Positions 37,178 to 45,017 of a stretch of DNA of 64,000 nt are shown piece after piece. Under the pieces are notes generated by a model. The model was not told the DNA's origin. It ran no database searches and was given only the letters and a program-made list of their open reading frames with translations. The first letter of the stretch is position 1. Each line of letters opens with the position of its first letter. The DNA is taken from the NCBI GenBank assembly GCA_051251645.1, contig JBPOEY010000001.1:558001-622000 (forward strand), read 5' to 3'. The position numbers and the translations under genes were made by a program. The stretch is from Litorimonas sp051251645 (GTDB lineage Bacteria; Pseudomonadota; Alphaproteobacteria; Caulobacterales; Maricaulaceae).

Positions 37178-38039
37178 CGATCCAATCTTCGAAAATCTGC
37201 GTCTTGGCTGAGCGCCTTCCGGGGGACGGTGTCAGGAGGAAATAGTCTTTTTCTTCTGGGATCGACTTGTCAGATAGTCGGATGAGTTGCCCCTCGCGAA
37301 TATAATCCTGCGTTTCGAAATCATTGCAAAGCGCGACACCATAGCCGAGCCGGGCCGCTGTGAGTGCTTGGCTCGTATTGGCGAAGACGATGTTGCGGAT
37401 TTGGTCCGATCTAATGAACCCTTGCGCGGCGAACCACCGATCCCACGAGACTTGTTTGTCATGAATAAGGGGGAATTGTTGGACGTTTTCAATATCGAAC
37501 CCATCCGTTCGCGCCGCAACAAGCTGTGGGCTGCAAACGGGAAATAAGGCGGGGGAGGCCAGTCGACTGAGGTGACGGTCGTCATGCGTCGGGGCCCCGT
37601 AACAGATGGCAATATCAATCTCTCTTGGGATTATCTTTTGTCTCGGTTCAATTTCGCGAACGGTGATGTCAATGGTCGGGTAGCGTTTCTGAAACTCACA
37701 AATATGTTTCGCGGCCCAGCTGGTTGCGATCGTTTGTGTGCAGCCCAAGGTGAGCGGCCCCGCAAGCTGTTCAGGGTCTAGGTTACGCGTCCCATCGAGC
37801 ATGCGGTCAAGACCTTCCTTGACGGCTTGATGGAGACGCACACCGGCTGGGGTCAGCGTTAAACGGTTATGGGCGCGGATAAACAAGGCGACGCCAAGCT
37901 TATCTTCAAGCGCACGTATTTGGTGACTAATCGCGCCGTGCGTCACGCCGAGTCGTTCGCCAGCCCGACCCAAGTGCAAGAACTCAGCGGCACTTTCAAA
38001 CGCGCGTAATGAGGAAAGTGGAAGTGTTCGCCGGTCCAT
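37119..38039 (-). CDS. LysR-family transcriptional regulator (GcvA-like)
   Basis: LysR-type regulator of 306 residues. The winged helix is at residues 8-65 (LRAFESAAEFLHLGRAGERLGVTHGAISHQIRALEDKLG), the closest pattern being GcvA; the rest is a periplasmic-binding-like effector domain. ATG 38039 is preceded by AGGTGA; a GTG four codons upstream has no ribosome site. It is divergent from gabD, and the space between contains palindromes that overlap its own translation start, so it probably controls gabD-gabT and itself. The inducer is unknown. Confidence 0.9.
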   Translation of the reverse strand: MDRRTLPLSSLRAFESAAEFLHLGRAGERLGVTHGAISHQIRALEDKLGVALFIRAHNRLTLTPAGVRLHQAVKEGLDRMLDGTRNLDPEQLAGPLTLGCTQTIATSWAAKHICEFQKRYPTIDITVREIEPRQKIIPREIDIAICYGAPTHDDRHLSRLASPALFPVCSPQLVAARTDGFDIENVQQFPLIHDKQVSWDRWFAAQGFIRSDQIRNIVFANTSQALTAARLGYGVALCNDFETQDYIREGQLIRLSDKSIPEEKDYFLLTPSPGRRSAKTQIFEDWIVRACRPEGSDFVDPTAAPE

Positions 38040-38046
38040 AATGATT

Positions 38047-38085
38047 TTCACCTGTGAATATTACTCACAAGTGAATGCAATATTC
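38047..38085. promoter_or_regulatory. Palindromic operators between lysR and gabD
   Basis: TTCACCTGTGAA (38047-38058) is a perfect palindrome; CTCACAAGTGAA (38064-38075) repeats it with one change, 17 bases away centre to centre. A further 7-base inverted repeat, GAATATT at 38056-38062 and AATATTC at 38079-38085, encloses the second copy. The first copy overlaps the ribosome site of lysR. Binding by the LysR product is inference. Confidence 0.6.
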
Positions 38086-38146
38086 GTCGTTTCCTATCAA
38101 TTAAAATCACACTTAAGGACAATCATACGCAAACGATGAAACTATT

Positions 38147-39610
38147 ATGTCCCTTGAACTTACCGATCCCACCCTTCTGAAAACCCAAGCCTATATTGAT
38201 GGGCAATGGGCTGATGCGGATAGTGGTAAAACCTATGCTGTCGAGAATCCGGCGAATGGAGCGGATATTGCAGATGTCGCCTTCTGCGCCGGGGACGAGA
38301 CGGTTCGGGCTGTCGACGCCGCTCACCGCGCACTGTGTGATTGGCAAGCGCTGACCGCGAAAGCGCGGTCGACCCACCTTGAAACGTGGCATGATTTGAT
38401 GGTCGCACATCAAGATGATCTCGCGAAAATTCTCACAGCCGAGCAGGGTAAGCCGTTGGCGGAAGCGCGGGGCGAGATCCTCTATGGCGCTAGCTACATC
38501 AAATGGTTCGCGGAAGAGGCTAAGCGGATTTACGGCGATACAGTGCCGAGCCCATCGGCGGACAAACGGTTCGTAACGATTAAACAAGGTGTCGGTGTCG
38601 TCGCCTGTATCACGCCTTGGAATTTTCCTAACGCCATGTTGGCGCGCAAGATTGCACCCGCTTTGGCGGCAGGATGTACGGTCGTTTGTAAACCGGCCAA
38701 CCAGACGCCTTTATCGGCATTTGCCTTGGTCGAGTTGGCGGTGCGCGCGGGAATTCCGGCGGGTGTGATCAATATCGTCTCGGGTGAAACCGGAGCCATC
38801 GGTGAGGTTTTAACGGAGAGCCCACTAGTGGGGAAACTCACGTTCACAGGCTCAACGGCGGTTGGTAAAAAATTAATGGCGGATTGCGCGGGGACGATGA
38901 AGCGGTTGTCGATGGAACTTGGCGGCAACGCGCCGTTCATTGTCTTTGACGACGCTGACATTGATGCCGCTGTTGCAGGGGCGATAGTCAGCAAGTTCCG
39001 TAATGCCGGGCAGACCTGTGTCTGTGCCAATCGCTTCTTGGTTCAGACCGGAATTTATGATCAATTTATCGCCGCCCTGTCGGATGCCATGTCGGAATTA
39101 AGGATGGGATCAGGCGACGACCCTAACGTCACAATCGGGCCACTGATTGACGAAAGAGCAGCCGACAATGTTCGCGCGCTTATTCAAGACGCGACTGATC
39201 ACGGCGCGACGAGGGTAGATACAGGGGCGGGGACAATGGGTGCGCCGACCTATGTGGCGCCTACTCTGCTCACGAATGTGACCGATGATATGAGGGTCTT
39301 CCGTGAAGAGATCTTCGGACCTGTTGTGCCAGTCATCAAGTTTGAAACGGAAAGCCTGGCCATTGCTCTGGCCAATGATACGGAATTTGGACTCGCCGCG
39401 TATTTTTATTCCCGCGACATTGGTCGTGTGTGGCGGGTCGGCGAAGCGTTAGAATTTGGCATGGTCGGCATTAATGCAGGCGCCATGTCAAACGAGATGG
39501 CCCCGTTTGGCGGTGTGAAAGAGTCCGGCCAAGGCCGGGAAGGATCAAAATATGGACTTGATGATTATTTGGAGATCAAGTCCCTTTGTATGGGTGGATT
39601 AGACCAATGA
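38147..39610 (+). CDS. gabD: NAD(P)-dependent succinate-semialdehyde dehydrogenase
   Basis: Aldehyde dehydrogenase of 487 residues that oxidises succinate semialdehyde to succinate, the second step of GABA breakdown. ITPWNFPNAMLARKIAPALAAG, FTGSTAVGK, MELGGNAPFIVF with the catalytic Glu and GQTCVCANR with the catalytic Cys near residue 290 are the GabD signatures. It overlaps gabT by four bases. A LysR regulator is divergent from it. Confidence 0.93.
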   Translation: MSLELTDPTLLKTQAYIDGQWADADSGKTYAVENPANGADIADVAFCAGDETVRAVDAAHRALCDWQALTAKARSTHLETWHDLMVAHQDDLAKILTAEQGKPLAEARGEILYGASYIKWFAEEAKRIYGDTVPSPSADKRFVTIKQGVGVVACITPWNFPNAMLARKIAPALAAGCTVVCKPANQTPLSAFALVELAVRAGIPAGVINIVSGETGAIGEVLTESPLVGKLTFTGSTAVGKKLMADCAGTMKRLSMELGGNAPFIVFDDADIDAAVAGAIVSKFRNAGQTCVCANRFLVQTGIYDQFIAALSDAMSELRMGSGDDPNVTIGPLIDERAADNVRALIQDATDHGATRVDTGAGTMGAPTYVAPTLLTNVTDDMRVFREEIFGPVVPVIKFETESLAIALANDTEFGLAAYFYSRDIGRVWRVGEALEFGMVGINAGAMSNEMAPFGGVKESGQGREGSKYGLDDYLEIKSLCMGGLDQ

Positions 39611-40953
39611 GTACTGTGACTTTGAAGACTGTAGACACTGCATCGCAAAGCAATGCCGCGTGGCAAGCGCGTAAATCCGATGCCATTGCCCGCGGTGAAG
39701 GCAATCTCGCGCCTGTCTATATTGACCGAGCGCTGAACGCGGAAATGTGGGACGTTGAAGGCCGTCGTTACATTGATTTCGGCACAGGTATTGCGGTCTG
39801 TAATACGGGGCATTCGCACCCGAAAGTCGTCGCCGCCGTCAAGGATCAGGTTGATCGTTTCAGCCATACCTGCGTGATGGTGACGCCGTATGACACCGCT
39901 GTGCGCCTCGCAGAGGCGCTCAATCGTTTAGCACCGGGTCCGTCGCCTAAAAAGTCCATGTTCGTCACAACGGGTGCGGAAGCTGTCGAAAACGCGATCA
40001 AAATTGCGCGCGCGCATACGCGGCGTCGCGGCGTCATCGCGTTTAATGGTGGCTATCATGGACGGACGAATTTTACGTTGGGTCTCACAGGTAAAAACGC
40101 ACCTTATAAAACGAACTTTGGGCCGTTCCCGGCCGATATTTACCGCGTCCCCTATCCGATTGAGTATCACGGCGTTTCGCTTGAGGACACGCTGCTCGCG
40201 ATTGAGATGGTGTTCAAATGCGACATTGTTCCTGAAGATGTCGCGGCGATCATTGTTGAGCCCGTGCAGGGTGAGGGTGGATTTTATCCGGCCTCAGACG
40301 CATTTTTGCGCGCTATTCGGGATATTTGCGACATGCACGGGATCGTCATGATCGCCGATGAAATCCAATCGGGTTTTGGCCGGACGGGCAAGTTTTTCTG
40401 TATGGAACATTCCGGTGTAGAGCCGGACCTGATGACGGTTGCCAAGGGCATGGCAGGGGGTTTCCCGATTGCAGGTGTTGTCGGCAAGGCCGAGATTATG
40501 GATGCGCCAGAACCTGGCGGGCTGGGCGGAACTTACGCCGGGTCGCCCGTGGGGTGCGCCGCAGCTTTGGCCGTGATTGATGTCATTGAGGTTGAAAACC
40601 TCGTGGACCGGGCTAACCACATCGCCTCAGTATTCGAGACGCGTCTAAAGGCTCTCCGCGCGTATCACCCGGCATTAATCGGTGAAATTCGGACAGATCG
40701 GGGCGCCATGATGGCGGTTGAAATCATCACGGATGGGGATGTGTCAAAACCGAATTCGGTGCTCGTCAAAGCCATTGTCGCGGAAGCCTATAAGCAAGGC
40801 CTCGTCATCCTGTCATGCGGGGTTCGCGGTAACGTCTTCCGGTTCCTGCCGGCGCTGACGATCCCGGAAGCGCTCATCCATGAGGGCTTAGATATTTTTG
40901 AGCGGGTCATGGCCAAAGTGATATCGGAGATTCAACCTTACGAATATCAATAG
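39607..40953 (+). CDS. gabT: 4-aminobutyrate aminotransferase
   Basis: Class III PLP aminotransferase of 448 residues that transfers the amino group of GABA to 2-oxoglutarate, giving glutamate and succinate semialdehyde. FGTGIAVCNTGHSHPKV, FVTTGAEAVENAIKIAR, ADEIQSGFGRTGKFF and TVAKGMAGGFP with the PLP Lys near residue 280 are visible. The ATG overlaps the gabD stop; the longer in-frame extension lies inside gabD. It produces glutamate, which other enzymes in the window consume. Confidence 0.93.
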   Translation: MSTVTLKTVDTASQSNAAWQARKSDAIARGEGNLAPVYIDRALNAEMWDVEGRRYIDFGTGIAVCNTGHSHPKVVAAVKDQVDRFSHTCVMVTPYDTAVRLAEALNRLAPGPSPKKSMFVTTGAEAVENAIKIARAHTRRRGVIAFNGGYHGRTNFTLGLTGKNAPYKTNFGPFPADIYRVPYPIEYHGVSLEDTLLAIEMVFKCDIVPEDVAAIIVEPVQGEGGFYPASDAFLRAIRDICDMHGIVMIADEIQSGFGRTGKFFCMEHSGVEPDLMTVAKGMAGGFPIAGVVGKAEIMDAPEPGGLGGTYAGSPVGCAAALAVIDVIEVENLVDRANHIASVFETRLKALRAYHPALIGEIRTDRGAMMAVEIITDGDVSKPNSVLVKAIVAEAYKQGLVILSCGVRGNVFRFLPALTIPEALIHEGLDIFERVMAKVISEIQPYEYQ

Positions 40954-41092
40954 GTTCAGAGCGGCTGAGGTAAAAGGTCCCGATCACGGCATGTCACGTT
41001 TTCAAGATCCCGCTTCACTTTTTCAATATCAATTGTGATGTGACAGATGCCCTGTCGTCTGTATGCCTCGTCATCACTGGACGGGGGATACA

Positions 41093-41422
41093 GTGATAAA
41101 AGAAAACACAAAACGTAATTGGGTGAAGGTCGTGGATCTGGATGAACTTCCAGAAGGCCGCGTTATGTCGGCGAAAGCGGGTGTCCGCACCGTCGCTCTG
41201 TCTCATTTCGATGGGCAATATGCGGCGATGGACAATAGATGTCCCCACCAAGGCGGACCGCTCGGTGAGGGCTCGATAGAAAAAGGCGTGAACGGCCAAT
41301 GTTGGATTCGCTGCCCTTGGCATGGTTGGGATTTCGACCCGTTAACGGGCAAGCCGCCCGGCGGTCACGAAGATAGCGGCCAAGAAACCTATCCGACGGA
41401 TGTGCGCGAAGACGGTATTTAA
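41093..41422 (+). CDS. Rieske [2Fe-2S] protein, possibly the cut N-terminal domain of a Rieske-ThDP enzyme
   Basis: Soluble Rieske ferredoxin-type domain of 109 residues. The cluster ligands are C-x-H in CPHQGGPLGEG and C-x2-H in CPWHGWDF. It ends at TAA (41420-41422) after REDGI, where a Rieske domain normally runs on with Y-V-G-L; the codons after the TAA indeed read V-G-L-E in the same frame and continue without another stop into the ThDP enzyme. GTG 41093 is chosen for a GGGGGA four bases upstream; ATG 41063 is the alternative. Electron carrier for the enzymes that follow is the likely role. Confidence 0.8.
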   Translation: MIKENTKRNWVKVVDLDELPEGRVMSAKAGVRTVALSHFDGQYAAMDNRCPHQGGPLGEGSIEKGVNGQCWIRCPWHGWDFDPLTGKPPGGHEDSGQETYPTDVREDGI

Positions 41423-41470
41423 GTCGGCCTCGAGGCTGAACCCGAACATGCGCGCACAGTCACCGATGTT

Positions 41471-43078
41471 ATGGCCGAAACCCTGGTCAATTGGGGTGTG
41501 ACCTCCGTGTTTGGGATGGTCGGGCATTCCAATCTCGGCCTGGCCGACGCAATCCGCCGCCGCACCGTTGATGGAGATATGAGTTATTATGGCATTCGCC
41601 ATGAAGGGGCCGCGTCGTTTGCTTGTTCTGGCTATGCGAAATTAACGGGATTGCCCGCAGCCTGTCTTGCGATTGCGGGGCCGGGCGCCACGAATTTGAT
41701 GACGGGCTTATGGGATGCCAAGGTTGATCGTGCGCCCGTTCTGGCGCTCACGGGTCAGGTGCAAGTTCAAGTCTTTGGCCCCGGAGCGTTCCAAGATATC
41801 GACCTGAAATCGGCGTTTGCCCCGGTGACGCGATTTAGCCAGAACGTGCTGAGTTCGTCTTACCATGCAGAGCTGGCCAATCTCGCCTGTAAGGCCGCCC
41901 TTGATCATCGTGATGTGGCGCATTTGATTTTCCCGGACGATGTTCAAACCATGCCAGCGTTAGAGGATGCCAAGGCGGGGTCTCCGGCTGGACGTATGGC
42001 GAATATAAATGTGTCCCCGTCAGATGAGAGTTTGAACGCGGCAATCGAACAGTTGAAAGCCTCAAAACAGCCTTTGATAATTGTCGGTTATGGGGCCCGA
42101 TCAGCAATGGGGGACACCATCCAATTTGCAGAAAGCCTCAATATACCGATTGCGACGACTTTTAAGGCTAAGGGCCAAATCCCGGATCGACATCCTTTAG
42201 CGGCAGGGGTGTTGGGTCGGTCCGGAACACCCATCGCCAGCTGGTTTATGAATGAATGCGATGTGATTTTGGCGTTGGGCGCGTCGTTTTCAAACCATAC
42301 CGGGATCGAGAAATCTAAACCGATCATTCAGGTTGATTTTGACCCGGCACAACTCGGGCGTTTCCATCCCATTGCGGTGCCGGTGCTCGGTGAAATCGGT
42401 GTCACAGTGCGCGCCTTGTCCGGCGCGTTGACGGGTCATAAAACGACAGACCAACGCGGCGAGGTCGCAGACCGCTGGAAGATATGGCGCGCTGAAAAGC
42501 AAAGTCGTCTGATTGATGATAACGGCAAGGGCATTAATTCAGCCTCAATATTCGCCGAACTTACCACGCTCATCCCGGACGACGCCGTGATTGCTGTCGA
42601 TGTTGGCAATAACACCTATTCCTTTGGCCGATATTTTGAATGCGCCGAACAAAGCGTTTTGATGTCAGGCTATCTCGGATCGATTGGATTTTCGTTCCCG
42701 GCGGCCATGGGGGCATGGGCGGCGACGCAGGAAAAGGCGGCGTACAAAGGCCGCAAGGTTGTCTCTATCAGTGGTGACGGCGGCTTTGGTCAATATGCGA
42801 TGGAGTTCACCACAGCCGTGAAATACGGCATGAACATCACGCATATCCTGCTGAATAATTCCCAGCTGGGTAAAATATCCAAAGAGCAACGCGCAGGCAA
42901 TTGGGATGTTTGGCAAACCGATCTCCATAATCTCAGCTTTGCTGGTTTCGCACGCGCCTGCGGTGGGCAGGGTTCGAAAGTGACGAAAATCGAAGATCTG
43001 GCCAAAGCCGTTAAAGACGCCCTTACGCATAATGGCCCGTCCTTGGTCGAAATTATCTCTGATCCTGATTTAATCTAA
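41471..43078 (+). CDS. Thiamine-diphosphate-dependent enzyme (acetolactate synthase / pyruvate oxidase-like)
   Basis: ThDP enzyme of 535 residues in the acetolactate synthase / POX superfamily; the 2-oxo-acid or acyl substrate is unknown. The catalytic Glu is in IRHEGAASFACSGYAK near residue 44 and the ThDP motif begins SGDGGFGQYAME near residue 433, ending NN after about 27 residues. No ribosome site precedes the ATG, and the same frame is open back to a TAA 51 bases upstream; beyond it the frame is the Rieske domain. Translation may depend on coupling or on a lost fusion. Next gene: a Rieske-FMN fusion. Confidence 0.88.
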   Translation: MAETLVNWGVTSVFGMVGHSNLGLADAIRRRTVDGDMSYYGIRHEGAASFACSGYAKLTGLPAACLAIAGPGATNLMTGLWDAKVDRAPVLALTGQVQVQVFGPGAFQDIDLKSAFAPVTRFSQNVLSSSYHAELANLACKAALDHRDVAHLIFPDDVQTMPALEDAKAGSPAGRMANINVSPSDESLNAAIEQLKASKQPLIIVGYGARSAMGDTIQFAESLNIPIATTFKAKGQIPDRHPLAAGVLGRSGTPIASWFMNECDVILALGASFSNHTGIEKSKPIIQVDFDPAQLGRFHPIAVPVLGEIGVTVRALSGALTGHKTTDQRGEVADRWKIWRAEKQSRLIDDNGKGINSASIFAELTTLIPDDAVIAVDVGNNTYSFGRYFECAEQSVLMSGYLGSIGFSFPAAMGAWAATQEKAAYKGRKVVSISGDGGFGQYAMEFTTAVKYGMNITHILLNNSQLGKISKEQRAGNWDVWQTDLHNLSFAGFARACGGQGSKVTKIEDLAKAVKDALTHNGPSLVEIISDPDLI

Positions 43079-43105
43079 CGTCATAACACCTCAAGAAAGA
43101 CGACT

Positions 43106-44722
43106 ATGAAGCCTATTGCTATTGCTGAGTGGAATGACCTCGAAGACCGGAAACCGGCGGGGGTAATTGTTGCCAATGTGGACCTCGTCATTGTCCGCTA
43201 TGAAGAGAATGTTTCAGTTCTCTATGGCCGTTGCCTGCATCGGGGCGCGCTACTCGAAGACGGGTATGTCGACGGCGACAACCTGATTTGCGGGGTTCAT
43301 AATTGGGACTTTCGGATCGATACGGGCGTGAGTGAATATGACAATAATGAAGTTCTAAACAAATTTAAGGCCTGGGTTGAAGCTGGAAAAATCTATGTCG
43401 ACGAGGACGAAGTTGCCGCGTGGCACGTCGATAACCCGCAACCGTTCAACCGGGATTCTTACCTTGGACAATATGCGGATCCATCGTCGGGCGATCCGGC
43501 GGAACCCTATACAGGTTTGATCCAATCCTACGCCAGAGATGGTCTGAGTAAGACCGGGCACCACGGCGTGAGCGCCGCGATGGGCGTGCCGCTTAATGAA
43601 CTGCCGCGATGGGACGATATTCAGTTTATCACCGCGCAACTCCATAAAGTGCCGTTGCTGGATGATGATGCCGTCAACACCAAGACGGTCATCGGTCCAC
43701 GGGCGAAAAAGCCTCTCGAACTCGATATTCCGTTGTTTGTCTCAGATATGAGCTTTGGCGCTTTGTCAGCGTCTGCGAAAGTTGCTCTGGCGATGGGCGC
43801 GGAAAACGCCGGGACCGGCATTTGTTCCGGCGAAGGCGGCATGCTGCCCGAGGAACAAGAGGCCAATAGCCGATATTTCTATGAACTCGCGTCAGCCCGA
43901 TTTGGCTTTTCCATGGACAAGCTCGCCAAAGTCCAAGCCTTTCATTTCAAAGGCGGACAGGGCGCAAAAACGGGAACAGGCGGTCACTTGCCGGGAGAGA
44001 AGGTCAAAGGCAGAATCGCCGAAGTGCGGGGATTGCCAGAGGGTGAAGCCGCGATCTCTCCATCCCGGTTTCCAGAGTGGACAGAAACCTCACAAATCAG
44101 GGATTTTGCTGATGAAGTCCGCGCCTATACGGGCGGCATTCCGATTGGCTATAAGCTGTCGGCTCAGCATATCGAAAAAGATATCGACGCGGCGTTAGAC
44201 GTCGGCGTGGACTACATCATTCTGGATGGTCGAGGCGGCGGCACAGGGGCCGCGCCGACGATTTTCCGAGACAATATTTCTGTGCCGACCATACCGGCTT
44301 TGGCGCGCGCCCGTCGGCACCTTGATCGTAATGGAAATGGCGATGTTTCCCTCGTGATCACCGGAGGTCTCAGAACCCCGGCAGATTTCGCCAAAGCGTT
44401 AGCGCTGGGCGCAGACGCCATCGCGGTCTCAAATGCGGCGTTGCAAGCCATCGGATGTCTTGGGATGCGGGCGTGTCATACGAATAATTGCCCCGTTGGT
44501 ATCGCGACGCAGAAAGAACATCTCGTGGCGCGGTTAATTGCGGAAAAATCCGCTGAACAATTGACGCGTTACTTCCAAACTTCCGTCTCGTTGATGAAGA
44601 TATTAGCGCGCGCGTGTGGGCATGATGACTTAACCAAATTCACAGCGGATGATCTCGTGACGTGGAAGATGGATATGGCCGAACTCTCCGGCGTGAATTT
44701 TGGCGGCGTGGGTCGGTCTTGA
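43106..44722 (+). CDS. Rieske domain fused to FMN-binding glutamate-synthase domain
   Basis: Two-domain protein of 538 residues. Residues 1-110 form a Rieske-type domain (CLHRGALLEDG and CGVHNWDF as cluster ligands). From about 170 on it matches the FMN-binding glutamate synthase domain: PLFVSDMSFGALS, GTGICSGEGGMLPEE, FKGGQGAKTGTGGHL, DGRGGGTGAAP, ITGGLRTPADFAKALALGAD and the 3Fe-4S segment CLGMRACHTNNCPVGIATQ. The glutaminase domain of true GltB is absent, so it need not make glutamate; it may be an FMN dehydrogenase using another substrate. It overlaps the next gene by one base (TGATG). Confidence 0.88.
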   Translation: MKPIAIAEWNDLEDRKPAGVIVANVDLVIVRYEENVSVLYGRCLHRGALLEDGYVDGDNLICGVHNWDFRIDTGVSEYDNNEVLNKFKAWVEAGKIYVDEDEVAAWHVDNPQPFNRDSYLGQYADPSSGDPAEPYTGLIQSYARDGLSKTGHHGVSAAMGVPLNELPRWDDIQFITAQLHKVPLLDDDAVNTKTVIGPRAKKPLELDIPLFVSDMSFGALSASAKVALAMGAENAGTGICSGEGGMLPEEQEANSRYFYELASARFGFSMDKLAKVQAFHFKGGQGAKTGTGGHLPGEKVKGRIAEVRGLPEGEAAISPSRFPEWTETSQIRDFADEVRAYTGGIPIGYKLSAQHIEKDIDAALDVGVDYIILDGRGGGTGAAPTIFRDNISVPTIPALARARRHLDRNGNGDVSLVITGGLRTPADFAKALALGADAIAVSNAALQAIGCLGMRACHTNNCPVGIATQKEHLVARLIAEKSAEQLTRYFQTSVSLMKILARACGHDDLTKFTADDLVTWKMDMAELSGVNFGGVGRS

Positions 44723-44913
44723 TGTTGAAAACGGCAACATTCATTTCATACGGGCTCGGAATATATCTTCTCATTGGACTTATATTTGGCCTGTATTTTA
44801 TTACTTTTGGTCTTCGCGACGCGCCGATCGAAGGGAAAGCACCCGTATTACGGCTCATGCTTTTGCCCGCGGCTGTTCTGATTTGGCCGCTGCTGATTGG
44901 GAAACGGTCATGA
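44722..44913 (+). CDS. Small two-helix membrane protein in the redox operon
   Basis: Protein of 63 residues with two hydrophobic segments (about 7-28 and 43-60) joined by a short polar loop, GLRDAPIEGKAP. I do not recognise the family. The ATG overlaps the preceding stop (TGATG) and the stop overlaps the next ATG. It probably sits beside the cytochrome b-Rieske protein as an accessory membrane subunit. Confidence 0.6.
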   Translation: MLKTATFISYGLGIYLLIGLIFGLYFITFGLRDAPIEGKAPVLRLMLLPAAVLIWPLLIGKRS

Positions 44914-45017
44914 AACGCGCGCATCGTAAAGCTCACACAGTCATCTGGCTGACATTGCCGATCCTTTTACTCGCCATTTTATGGATAGCATTTTCTATTC
45001 ATGGCGGTGGATCATGA
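44910..45017 (+). CDS. Very small single-helix membrane protein, 35 residues
   Basis: Frame of 36 codons: a basic and His-containing N-terminus (MKRAHRKAHT), one hydrophobic helix (VIWLTLPILLLAILWIAF) and a glycine tail. ATGA junctions on both sides and an unbroken operon frame support it. It resembles the tiny single-helix subunits of respiratory complexes, but I recognise no family. Confidence 0.55.
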   Translation: MKRAHRKAHTVIWLTLPILLLAILWIAFSIHGGGS

